Source: Anaerorudis sp964444915 (GTDB lineage Bacteria > Bacteroidota > Bacteroidia > Bacteroidales > Dysgonomonadaceae). Taken from it: a stretch of 16,931 bases of DNA. The notes beneath the pieces are model-generated. The model searched no databases, was not told the origin of the DNA, and saw only the letters and a list, made by a program, of their open reading frames with translations. The stretch is taken from contig CAYUIY010000046.1 in assembly GCA_964444915.1 (NCBI GenBank), forward strand, positions 1-16,931, written 5' to 3'. Position 1 is the first letter of the stretch. Each line of letters opens with the position of its first letter. The translations under genes and the position numbers were made by a program. Of this stretch, positions 1 to 7,718 are shown piece after piece.

Positions 1-398
1 GCATAATCGATTCCTTGAAACGATATGCCGTACCCTTCATCGTACCTGTCCGGAATATAATAATCGATATTATTCGTTATTCTGCGCAAAAACTTATAAA
101 CCAGTGAAACGGCTGTTGTGCCATCCACATCGTAATCTCCGTAAATCAAAATTCTTTCCTTGTTTCCAATAGCTCTTTCAATGCGTTTGACCGCTGTTTC
201 CATGTCGGGCAACAAAAAAGGATCATGCAAGTCGCCTAACGAAGGATGAAAAAACTTGTAAGCTTCTTCTTTTGTTGATATTCCTCTCTGTAAAAGCAGC
301 TCTGCGAGTACGGGGTCGATGTTAAATTCTTGCGCTAATTCATTTTTCTTATTTTTTTGGTCGTGTGTAAGGGTTAAATAATTCCATTTGTAAGTCAT
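1..398 (-). CDS. recJ: RecJ single-stranded-DNA-specific 5'-3' exonuclease, N-terminal part (truncated by window edge)
   Basis: I translated this from the ATG at 398 leftwards; 132 full codons are visible before the window ends. RecJ degrades single-stranded DNA 5' to 3' in recombinational and mismatch repair. The visible part holds a typical RecJ N-terminus (Asp-Pro-Val-Leu-Ala-Glu-Leu-Leu near residues 28-35, then Phe-Phe-His-Pro-Ser at 49-53) and the first DHH-phosphoesterase motif, YGDYDVDGTTA at residues 86-96. Asp88, Asp90 and Asp92 there would bind the catalytic Mn2+. It is followed by YYIPDRYDEGYG (113-124), also characteristic of RecJ. The later DHH motif and the OB and DHHA1 domains lie outside the window. 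The gene is separated from ftsH by 260 bp and has a plausible promoter of its own at 430-460. No frameshift is seen in the visible part. Confidence 0.93.
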   Translation of the reverse strand, partial: MTYKWNYLTLTHDQKNKKNELAQEFNIDPVLAELLLQRGISTKEEAYKFFHPSLGDLHDPFLLPDMETAVKRIERAIGNKERILIYGDYDVDGTTAVSLVYKFLRRITNNIDYYIPDRYDEGYGISFQGIDY

Positions 399-429
399 TT
401 ATATCGTTTTTTTCTTTCTCTCGAAAAAC

Positions 430-460
430 CAAAAGTATATTCCCTAAATGGGAGAACAAC
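430..460 (-). promoter_or_regulatory. Candidate Bacteroidota-type promoter for recJ
   Basis: Read on the minus strand, 430-437 gives TACTTTTG, an exact match to the TAnnTTTG -7 element. Nineteen bases upstream, 457-460 reads GTTG, one mismatch from the TTTG -33 element. The -7 element lies about 30 bp before the recJ ATG, leaving a short 5' leader. The remaining ftsH-recJ spacer (461-658) is AT-rich and shows no gene; it carries an 11-bp direct repeat (550-560 and 635-645) and a 13-bp palindrome (595-607). Confidence 0.55.
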
Positions 461-658
461 TTTACGCTCATGTTTAACGACAATAGCGATAGCGATGTTG
501 TTTTTTAAACAAAAAAATTATCCTTTTATCTCGTAAAGATACTATAATTTTTTCGATAACGGATATTTTTTTGTTCTTTCTTTTATTTGTCGGTTGACAA
601 GTTGTCATCTTTTTTTGAAGAAAAAAACAAACTCTTTTCGATAACTTTAATGGAACAA

Positions 659-2545
659 TTAATTTTGTTTATCGCCTAATATTTCTCTGATTTCGTCGTA
701 ATTGATTACTTCTTTTTCAAGAAGAATAGCTGCCATTTTATCCAATAGGTCTCTCTTTTCATAAAGTAATTCTTTGGCTTCTTTGTAGCAGGAATTAATG
801 ATTTCGGTTATCTCCTCATCAATCATTTGTTCGATATACTCTGAGCGTCGTTCAATTTCGGGTCCATAACCCAAGAAACCGGGATCCGATTTGTTTACCA
901 ATGAAATATTAGGTAATTTTTTGCTCATTCCGTAAACTACAATCATGTTTCGGGCCAATTGGGTAGCTCGTTCCAAATCGTTGGAAGCTCCCGTGGATAC
1001 TTCTCCAAATACGATTTCTTCCGCTGCACGGCCTCCTAACAGCCCTTTTATTTTGCCTTTCAGCTCGCTTTCGGTCATCAGATAACGATCTTCCAACGGC
1101 ATTTGCATTGTGTATCCCAACGCTCCGATTCCTCGAGGAACAATGGAGACTTTTTGCACCTCATCGGCTCCGGGAGTAAAGTAGCCTACTATGGCATGAC
1201 CACTCTCATGATAAGCCACTATTTGTCGTTCTTTTTCGTTTATTAGTTTGTTCTTTTTTTCTAAACCTGCAATTACCCGTTCAATAGCCTCCTCAAAATC
1301 TTCCATTGTAACGGCATCTTTGTTTTTTCTTACAGCAAGAAGGGCGGCTTCGTTACATATGTTGGCTATTTCGGCACCTGCAAAGCCCGGTGTTTGAGCA
1401 GCCAATCGTTTCAGATTGACATCCGGTCCCAGTTTGATATTTTTAGTGTGCACTCTGAAAATATCTTCGCGTCCTTTCATATCGGGCTTATCAACCACGA
1501 TCTGACGATCAAAACGGCCCGGCCTTAAGAGTGCCGGATCGAGAACATCGGGACGGTTGGTTGCCCCCATGATAATTACCCCCACACTTGAATCAAAACC
1601 ATCCATTTCTACAAGGAGTTGATTCAAGGTGTTTTCGCGTTCATCGTATCCTCCTCCATATACACCCGCTGCTCTTCTTTTCCCGATAGCATCAATCTCG
1701 TCGATAAAAATAATACAGGGAGCATGGGCTTTGGCTTCATTGAAAAGATCGCGCACTCTTGCTGCTCCTACGCCCACAAACATTTCTACAAAATCGGATC
1801 CGCTCATACTGAAGAACGGAACGCCTGCTTCGCCTGCAACAGCTTTAGCCAATAGCGTCTTTCCTGTTCCCGGAGGGCCTACCAGTAAAACTCCTTTTGG
1901 AAGTTTTCCTCCTAAACGAGTATATTTTGAGGGGTTTTTCAGAAAATCAACTATTTCCTTCACCTCTTCCACTGCTTCGTCTATACCGGCCACATCTTTA
2001 AAAGTAATTGGATTTTCGGGCTTTTCAGCAATAATGCGGGCTTTGTTTTTCCCAATTTCCAACATGGGGTGTTTTGTTCCCATTCGTCTGAATATATATC
2101 CCCAGAGAGCCAGGAGAAAAATGAAAGGAAGAATCCAATTCAGAAAGAAATTTTGTAATGTTTTATCTTCAAAATGACCTTTAAAATTTACACCGTATTC
2201 CCGGAGTTCCAACAGAAGGTATTCTTCGTTCATGTTGGGTATGCGATTGACCACGAATTGCTTTTGTACCTGTTGTTCAATACCGGGAATCCGTACTCTC
2301 CATGGTGCGGTAGGTGCTTGAGTGATATTTCCCTGAATAGTGTCTTCGGTGCTGAGATAGCCAATTATTTTTTCCGGAAGGAAAACAACTTTTTGGACTT
2401 TGCCTGCATGAACCGAGTCAAGAAATTCACTATAAGTGAATTCTTTTGGACCTTGTGTATTTGGGAATAACAACCATTGTAATCCTATGAATAACAGCAA
2501 TACACAGAGCCAATAGATCCATGAATATTTTTCGCGTTTTGTCAT
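659..2545 (-). CDS. ftsH: ATP-dependent zinc metalloprotease FtsH
   Basis: FtsH is a membrane-anchored hexameric AAA+ protease that unfolds and degrades short-lived cytosolic proteins and damaged membrane proteins. The 628 residues show the whole family plan. A first membrane segment lies at about 9-28, an extracytoplasmic domain at about 30-130 and a second membrane segment at about 132-153. The AAA+ module follows, with Walker A GPPGTGKT (223-230), Walker B CIIFIDEID (277-285) and a second region of homology ending in RPGRFDR (about 341-347). The peptidase has the zinc motif HESGH (446-450), with Glu447 as catalytic residue and Asp523 (in SNDLERAT) as the likely third metal ligand. The ATG at 2545 places the first membrane segment correctly. 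The C-terminus is short and lacks a long tail. The gene stands alone, with recJ downstream on the same strand and no clear promoter motif in the 250 bp upstream. Confidence 0.98.
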   Translation of the reverse strand: MTKREKYSWIYWLCVLLLFIGLQWLLFPNTQGPKEFTYSEFLDSVHAGKVQKVVFLPEKIIGYLSTEDTIQGNITQAPTAPWRVRIPGIEQQVQKQFVVNRIPNMNEEYLLLELREYGVNFKGHFEDKTLQNFFLNWILPFIFLLALWGYIFRRMGTKHPMLEIGKNKARIIAEKPENPITFKDVAGIDEAVEEVKEIVDFLKNPSKYTRLGGKLPKGVLLVGPPGTGKTLLAKAVAGEAGVPFFSMSGSDFVEMFVGVGAARVRDLFNEAKAHAPCIIFIDEIDAIGKRRAAGVYGGGYDERENTLNQLLVEMDGFDSSVGVIIMGATNRPDVLDPALLRPGRFDRQIVVDKPDMKGREDIFRVHTKNIKLGPDVNLKRLAAQTPGFAGAEIANICNEAALLAVRKNKDAVTMEDFEEAIERVIAGLEKKNKLINEKERQIVAYHESGHAIVGYFTPGADEVQKVSIVPRGIGALGYTMQMPLEDRYLMTESELKGKIKGLLGGRAAEEIVFGEVSTGASNDLERATQLARNMIVVYGMSKKLPNISLVNKSDPGFLGYGPEIERRSEYIEQMIDEEITEIINSCYKEAKELLYEKRDLLDKMAAILLEKEVINYDEIREILGDKQN

Positions 2546-2794
2546 TTTAACTTTGTGTTTTTAAAATTGAATTTAAAGATGAGGGTAATATGTATTTTTG
2601 TCTTGAATTTCAGTAATATAAGGATCAATTATTTGTTTGATGTTGATCTTCTTCAATAAATCTTCAATAAAGAAGGGAAGATTGATTCTCAAAAATAAAA
2701 AAAAATTCACGACTTTCGGCAAAATATTCCCATGAATTCGTGTCTTATTTGATTTTTGATTTTCCATAATGCATGGGGATAGAAGTACATAGGT

Positions 2795-2837
2795 ATATAA
2801 AAAATGCAATACATTGTTTTATAATGTACTGCATTTT
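2795..2837 (-). terminator. Rho-independent terminator of the tRNA-Arg gene
   Basis: The arms at 2801-2815 and 2823-2837 form a 15-bp stem with one mismatch around a 7-nt loop. On the minus strand it is followed by a U-rich run (TTTTTTATAT, including the stem base). It begins about 6 bp after the tRNA 3' end, so it ends the tRNA transcript. From here to the ftsH start (2546-2794) I see only AT-rich sequence with no convincing gene or promoter. Confidence 0.85.
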
Positions 2838-2842
2838 GATTG

Positions 2843-2914
2843 AGGCCCGGCCGGGAATCGAACCCGGATCAAAAGTTTAGGAAACTTCTATTCTATCCAT
2901 TGAACTACCGTGCC
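2843..2914 (-). tRNA. tRNA-Arg, anticodon CCU (reads AGG)
   Basis: The minus strand folds as a cloverleaf. The 5' acceptor strand is GGCACGG and the D stem is GTTC/GAAT. The anticodon stem GAAGT/ACTTT holds the loop TTCCTAA, so the anticodon is CCT (CCU in RNA). The variable loop has four bases, the T arm is CCGGG-TTCGATT-CCCGG, and the 3' acceptor strand is CCGGGCC. CCA is not encoded. Two points are odd: acceptor pair 4:69 would be A-G, and the discriminator base reads as U. The gene is monocistronic, with a promoter just upstream (2926-2957) and a terminator just downstream (2795-2837), which argues that it is expressed. Confidence 0.93.
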
Positions 2915-2925
2915 TTAATGTAGCG

Positions 2926-2957
2926 CAAAAGTAATGTTTTTTTGACCATTTCCCAAA
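2926..2957 (-). promoter_or_regulatory. Bacteroidota-type promoter for tRNA-Arg
   Basis: Both elements match the consensus on the minus strand: TTTG at 2954-2957 (-33), a 20-bp spacer, then TACTTTTG at 2926-2933 (-7). Transcription would start only a few bases before the tRNA 5' end at 2914, as expected for a solitary tRNA gene. This is the clearest promoter in the window and supports assignment to the phylum. Confidence 0.75.
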
Positions 2958-2992
2958 CATTTGGTGGCTATCCAATTGTTGTTTTTTCTATG

Positions 2993-3313
2993 TTATAGTA
3001 ACTTGTTGATTTTATCGACAAAAAAGCGTTTATCGGCAGCACCCACTATTTTATCTACTACTTGTCCATTTTTGATAAAAAGTATAGTAGGAATATTGCG
3101 GATACCGTATTTTGTTGTTGCTTCGTTGTTTTCGTCGACATCTACTTTACCAACAATAATTTTGTCTTTGTATTCTTCTGCCAATTGTTCGATAATGGGA
3201 CCCACCATTCTGCATGGCCCACACCATTCGGCCCAGAAATCGATTACAACCGGTTTATCTGTATTTAACACTTCGTCGAGTGTTGCATCTGTAATTTGAA
3301 GAACCTTACTCAT
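2993..3313 (-). CDS. trxA: Thioredoxin
   Basis: Thioredoxin is a small cytosolic dithiol protein that reduces disulfides in ribonucleotide reductase, peroxiredoxins and other partners. At 106 residues it has the standard single-domain length. The active site WCGPC lies at residues 30-34 within DFWAEWCGPC, and the cis-proline is Pro75 in NIPT. There is no signal peptide or membrane segment, so it is the cytosolic form. The ATG at 3313 gives the usual short N-terminus before the first beta strand. It begins 13 bp after the dnaE stop on the same strand and is probably co-transcribed with dnaE. I see no strong terminator between its stop and the tRNA promoter. Confidence 0.96.
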   Translation of the reverse strand: MSKVLQITDATLDEVLNTDKPVVIDFWAEWCGPCRMVGPIIEQLAEEYKDKIIVGKVDVDENNEATTKYGIRNIPTILFIKNGQVVDKIVGAADKRFFVDKINKLL

Positions 3314-3326
3314 TTTGTTTAAATAA

Positions 3327-6300
3327 TTAATTAATTTTGAAGTTAATAGATAAATTATTTTTTAGATAGTCAATAACATGTTTATTGACTCCGACGCGCA
3401 TTGGTCGCGAAAAAAGGTGAATGTTCATATGTGGATTTTCACCGATTATTTGGAAATATAACAACGAATTTCCGGAATTGTTTTTTAACAATGCCGATAA
3501 TTCGGTTACCGTTTCCTCGTTTATTTCGGAAAGAGGAATTTGAAGCGTTATTTTCGATATTAATTTGTCCTTGACATCCGAAAGTAAACTTATCGAATTT
3601 ATTTTTATTTCGAGCTCTTCCGGGCGATACCGTTTAGGTTGCACTTTTGAGGTAATGTAAACCGCCAGGCCCACTCTCGCAAAACGGCCGTAGTTAACGC
3701 TATCTTCTCCGAAGAGCGCTATCTCGATGCTTCCCACGTAATCTTCCAATTTGAATATCGTGTAAGGCGATCCTCTGCGTGTTTGCCCTTCGCGTACATT
3801 GGTGATGATCCCTCCAAATGATATTTCTTTACCGTTTAGTGTTTGCAGGTTGTTCAATTTTACGGTATTGGCTGTACACACGTAATCGAGTATACATGCG
3901 TAATCGTCCAGTGGATGAGCTGATAGATAAATGCCGATCAAATCACGCTCTTTGTTAAGACGTTCCAAATCGCTCCATTTTTCAACTTTTGGTATTTCGG
4001 GATGAGCAATTTGGAACGAGCTGTCGTCCGCAAATAACGAATTTATGGTTGTTTGTTTGTCAAGCTGATATTTGTTCCCGTATCGTATCAGTGAATCCAG
4101 AAATTCTTCACCTTTGCTGTTAATACCTAAAAACTGCTCTCGCGTGATGCCGGGCAACGAGTCGAATGCACCGGAAAGAGCAAGGGCTTCGATAGTTTTT
4201 TTGTTGCACGAACTCAGGTTGACGCGTTCCACAAAATCGAAAATATCCTTAAATGGGCCGTTTTGCATACGTTCATCAATAATATTTTGGGCGGCACTTT
4301 GTCCTACACTTTTTATGGCAGCCAACCCAAAGCGGATGTCGCCGTTTTTATTTACGGAGAATTTAAGGAGCGACTCGTTTACGTCGGGACTCAATACATT
4401 AATACCCATCGCCTTGCATTCGTCCATAAATTTGGTGATTTCCGACAGGTTGTTGAGGTTGTTGGACAATACAGATGCCATGTATTCCGATGGGTAATTG
4501 GCTTTCAACCATGCCGTCTGATAGGCAATCAGCGAATAGCATACAGCATGCGACTTGTTGAAGGCGTACGATGCAAATCTTTCCCAATCGGACCATATTT
4601 TGTTCAGTATTTTTTCGTCATGACCATTTTTTTTCCCTCCATCGATGAATTTTTCTTTCAATGTCACCATTTTGTCGATGAGTTTTTTTCCCATTGCTTT
4701 GCGTAACTCATCCGATTGGCCCCGGGTGAATCCTGCCAACAGTCGCGACAAAAGCATCACCTGCTCCTGATAAACGGTAATACCATATGTTTCGTTTAAG
4801 TATTTTTCCATGACAGGGATGTCGTAAGTGATCTCTTCGCGGCCATGTTTGCGGGCGATGAACGAAGGAATATAGTCCATAGGGCCCGGTCGATACAAGG
4901 CATTCATGGCAATAAGGTCTTCGAATTTGGTGGGATGCAATTCTTTCAGGTATTTTTGCATTCCTGCCGATTCGAACTGAAACGTTCCCGTGGTTCTGCC
5001 CTCGCTGTACAGTTGGTAGGTTTTGGGGTCGTTCAAATCAATGGCATTGATGTCGATTTTGACACCTTCCGTAAATTCGATATTGGCGAGTGCATCTTTG
5101 ATAATGGAAAGTGTGGTCAAACCCAAGAAGTCCATTTTAATGAGACCGGTTTCTTCAATTACAGAACCTTCGTATTGGGTAACTAGCAACTTTTCTTTTG
5201 AGTCTTTATCGTCGGCCGTGCATATGGGTACAATGTCCGAAATATCGGTTTGTCCGATGATTATGCCACAGGCATGTACACCTGTGCTTCGAACATTGCC
5301 TTCGAGCATTTCGGCATACCGCAGGGTATCTCTAACAAGCGGATCGGTGCTGTTGGCTGCCTCTTGAAGTTCGGGTACGTAGTTGATAGCTTCACGCAGG
5401 GTGACTTTCTTTACATTGGGAATTCGGTCGGGAACGAGTTTTGCCAGGCGGTCGGCTTCCGACAAAGGCAGTTTGTGTACACGGGCTACGTCGCGGATAG
5501 ACATTTTGGTAGCCATTGTGCCGTAGGTGATGATATGGGCTACTCTGTCGGCACCATATTTTTCGGTAACCCATCGCAATACTTTGCTGCGACCTTCGTC
5601 ATCGAAATCGATGTCGATATCGGGCATTGAAATTCGGTCGGGATTGAGAAAACGCTCAAACAGCAAATCGTATTTCAATGGGTCAATATTGGTAATTCCT
5701 AAGCAGTAAGCAACGGCAGAACCTGCTGCCGAACCCCGTCCCGGACCTACAGCCACATCCATTTGTCTGGCTGCATTGATGAAATCTTGCACAATGAGAA
5801 AATACCCGGGAAATCCCATGCTCTTTATTGTTTCCAATTCATATTTCAATCGTTCTTTTATTTCTTTTGAAAGTGGTTCGCCGTATCGTTTCTGTGCTCC
5901 AATTTTTGTGAGGTGTGTCAAATAGTCTGCTTCGAGTTTAATGCGGATCACTTTGTCGTAGCCACCCAAGCGATTGAATGCTTTTTTTCCGAATTCTTCT
6001 ATTAAGGCTTCGCGCGTATAACGTGTTTTGTAAATTTCTTCTGTACCGAATACCGGATCAATAGGGAAGAAAGGCATGAGCGGTTCATGATCAATGGAAT
6101 AGAATTCCACTTTATCGAGAATTTCAAGGGTATTTGTCAAAGCGAATGGAACATCCGAAAAAAGAAAGTTCATTTCTGACGTCGTTTTCAGCCATTCTTG
6201 TTTAGTATAGCGCATGCGGTTGGGATCGTCAAAATCTTTTCCCGTACTCAGGCAGATCAATCGGTCGTGTGCTTCAGCATCTTCTTCATTTACAAAATGA

Positions 6301-7067
6301 ACATCGTTGGTAGCAACAACTTTTATGTTGTATTTTTGGGCTATGCGAAGTAATTCTTTGTTTACTTTTTCTTGTTTGGGGTAAGTCGTTTGATCGGCAT
6401 CGGTGCGGTCGGTTTTGTGACGTTGCAGCTCCAAGTAAAAATCGTTGCCGAAAAGGTTTTTATACCAGCGTGCGGCTTCCTCAGCTTCCTCGATTTGACC
6501 TTCAGTTATCTTTTGGGGAATTTCGCCACCCAGACAGGCCGATAATACAATTAATCCCTCGTGATATTGTTCCAAGAGTTCTTTATCGATGCGTGGACGA
6601 TAATAAAATCCTTCTGTCCAGCTTTTGGATACCATCTTGATGAGGTGTTTATAACCTGTGAAATTTTTTGCCAATACGACGAGATGCCATCCGCTCGAAT
6701 CGATTTTGTCGTTTTGTGAAAAACGATTACGCCGTGAAACATAACACTCGCAGCCGATAATGGGTTTAAACAATTTTTGTTGGATATCTGCAAGTTGATT
6801 TTGAAGTTTGTTCTCCTTTTCGGAATCGTTTTGTTTTTGTGCCTCTTCAATCTTTTTTTCTAGTTTTTTGATTTCGGCATTTAGTAGAGCATTCTTTTTG
6901 GTTACGTAGTTGATGAACTCCTTAATACCGTACATTACTCCGTGATCGGTGAGAGCCATGCCTCTCATTCCGTCACCGATGGCTTTATCCACCAGACGTT
7001 GAATACTGGCTTGTCCATCAAGTAGGGAATATTGTGAGTGAACGTGTAAATGTACAAATGATTGCAT
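3327..7067 (-). CDS. dnaE: DNA polymerase III, alpha subunit
   Basis: This is the replicative polymerase catalytic subunit, 1246 residues from the ATG at 7067. The N-terminal PHP domain begins at once with FVHLHVHS (residues 4-11). The catalytic aspartates are Asp483 and Asp485 in MPDIDIDFDD, with Asp647 in KMDFLGL. The stretch GPGRGSAAGS (441-450) is the conserved palm/fingers motif. An OB-fold region lies at about 1075-1160, after the helix-hairpin-helix segment. A charged, probably coiled-coil insertion (about 57-100) interrupts the PHP domain. A longer reading from a TTG at 7106 is possible but unlikely: that TTG falls inside a -7 promoter element (7104-7111), and the ATG version starts just ahead of the PHP motif. 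The gene is followed 13 bp later by trxA. Confidence 0.97.
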   Translation of the reverse strand: MQSFVHLHVHSQYSLLDGQASIQRLVDKAIGDGMRGMALTDHGVMYGIKEFINYVTKKNALLNAEIKKLEKKIEEAQKQNDSEKENKLQNQLADIQQKLFKPIIGCECYVSRRNRFSQNDKIDSSGWHLVVLAKNFTGYKHLIKMVSKSWTEGFYYRPRIDKELLEQYHEGLIVLSACLGGEIPQKITEGQIEEAEEAARWYKNLFGNDFYLELQRHKTDRTDADQTTYPKQEKVNKELLRIAQKYNIKVVATNDVHFVNEEDAEAHDRLICLSTGKDFDDPNRMRYTKQEWLKTTSEMNFLFSDVPFALTNTLEILDKVEFYSIDHEPLMPFFPIDPVFGTEEIYKTRYTREALIEEFGKKAFNRLGGYDKVIRIKLEADYLTHLTKIGAQKRYGEPLSKEIKERLKYELETIKSMGFPGYFLIVQDFINAARQMDVAVGPGRGSAAGSAVAYCLGITNIDPLKYDLLFERFLNPDRISMPDIDIDFDDEGRSKVLRWVTEKYGADRVAHIITYGTMATKMSIRDVARVHKLPLSEADRLAKLVPDRIPNVKKVTLREAINYVPELQEAANSTDPLVRDTLRYAEMLEGNVRSTGVHACGIIIGQTDISDIVPICTADDKDSKEKLLVTQYEGSVIEETGLIKMDFLGLTTLSIIKDALANIEFTEGVKIDINAIDLNDPKTYQLYSEGRTTGTFQFESAGMQKYLKELHPTKFEDLIAMNALYRPGPMDYIPSFIARKHGREEITYDIPVMEKYLNETYGITVYQEQVMLLSRLLAGFTRGQSDELRKAMGKKLIDKMVTLKEKFIDGGKKNGHDEKILNKIWSDWERFASYAFNKSHAVCYSLIAYQTAWLKANYPSEYMASVLSNNLNNLSEITKFMDECKAMGINVLSPDVNESLLKFSVNKNGDIRFGLAAIKSVGQSAAQNIIDERMQNGPFKDIFDFVERVNLSSCNKKTIEALALSGAFDSLPGITREQFLGINSKGEEFLDSLIRYGNKYQLDKQTTINSLFADDSSFQIAHPEIPKVEKWSDLERLNKERDLIGIYLSAHPLDDYACILDYVCTANTVKLNNLQTLNGKEISFGGIITNVREGQTRRGSPYTIFKLEDYVGSIEIALFGEDSVNYGRFARVGLAVYITSKVQPKRYRPEELEIKINSISLLSDVKDKLISKITLQIPLSEINEETVTELSALLKNNSGNSLLYFQIIGENPHMNIHLFSRPMRVGVNKHVIDYLKNNLSINFKIN

Positions 7068-7103
7068 TTCAGATAAGTAATATTTTTGTGATGTTGTTTG
7101 GGA

Positions 7104-7111
7104 CAAATATA
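7104..7111 (-). promoter_or_regulatory. Candidate -7 promoter element for dnaE
   Basis: The minus strand reads TATATTTG here, an exact TAnnTTTG match lying 36 bp upstream of the dnaE ATG at 7067. No good TTTG -33 element is found at the usual 19-21 bp distance, so the call rests on the -7 box and its position. It decides against the TTG start at 7106. Confidence 0.5.
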
Positions 7112-7290
7112 CTCAAAAAAACAGGTATTTTTGGAAAGAAAAAGAAGGAAGTTGAAGACTGTATTTGTATTTCTTGGGAATAAAGATACTTCACGGATGT
7201 TGGATTTTAGCCGGCGGAAAAGAATCGAAAGTCATGAATATTGAATAAAAACCCGGATAAAAATACAAAGAAATTTTTTGAACCACTTGC

Positions 7291-7581
7291 GTCAGGTTTC
7301 CGAAAAGCATGAAATGGTTTGAATTGCCCCCCCCGTCGGATTTTCAGAAGCGAACAAAGAGATTTAATTTTGTGATTTCTGGTTTTCAGAAAGGAAGAAA
7401 TTAGTTGATTTACTCTCGTCGGATTTTCAGAAACATTGAAATGAATTGAATTTCCGATTTCTGGTTTTCAGAAAGGAAGAAATAGAAAAAATTTGCGTCT
7501 TCGGGTTTTCCGACTGCCGGAAAAATATTGATTCGCTGTCGTCGGAAATTCAGATGTCAAGACGAAAAAGGTTATCGGATT
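7291..7581. repeat. Degenerate 41-bp tandem repeat array, about seven units, between dnaE and the POT transporter
   Basis: Units begin at 7291, 7335, 7377, 7418, 7459, 7500 and 7541. The last five are exactly 41 bp, the second is 42 and the first is 44. Each starts with a core resembling GTCGGATTTTCAGAAA, followed by about 25 AT-rich bases that vary. Units alternate between a GTCGGATTTTCAGAA form (7335, 7418) and a TTCTGGTTTTCAGAA form (7377, 7459); the second pair shares 28 identical bases (7374-7401 and 7456-7483). The second form makes a small hairpin (TTTCTG/CAGAAA), and the unit at 7500 makes a 7-bp stem (7506-7512 with 7518-7524). The extra length of the first unit is a run of eight C (7327-7334). 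No credible protein is encoded. The rest of the 7112-7645 gap shows nothing else I can support. Confidence 0.8.
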
Positions 7582-7645
7582 TTAATATCTATTTCGTTCC
7601 TCATACAAACAAATTGGGAAACAGTATTTTACCAAACAGGGTTTT

Positions 7646-7692
7646 AAAAAAAATAAACGAGAGTGCCGTAAAATGCTTTCAGGCACTCTCGT
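7646..7692 (-). terminator. Rho-independent terminator of the POT transporter gene
   Basis: A perfect 11-bp stem (7657-7667 with 7682-7692, ACGAGAGTGCC/GGCACTCTCGT) encloses a 14-nt loop. On the minus strand it is followed by TTTAT and eight T (7646-7653). It lies 27 bp after the stop codon of the transporter gene. Confidence 0.93.
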
Positions 7693-7718
7693 TGTATTCT
7701 CTTTTGGTGTTTGATTGC

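Noticed and set aside
595..607. Intrinsic terminator for ftsH
   Set aside because: The stem is only 5-6 bp with a tiny loop, and the T-run lies on the plus-strand side, the wrong direction for ftsH.
2573..2809. 78-codon minus-strand reading frame upstream of ftsH
   Set aside because: Its start lies in the tRNA terminator stem, it is AT-rich with no recognisable motif, and it is too short and unlike RsfS, which is often next to ftsH. Most likely a chance frame.
7327..7334. Run of eight C as a phase-variation tract
   Set aside because: It lies in non-coding DNA far from any start codon or promoter spacer, so length changes would have no clear effect; it is better seen as drift in the first repeat unit.
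7291..7581. CRISPR array
   Set aside because: Period is regular, but the whole unit, not just a repeat, is related between copies; repeats are degenerate, there are no unique spacers of fixed length, and no cas genes are near.
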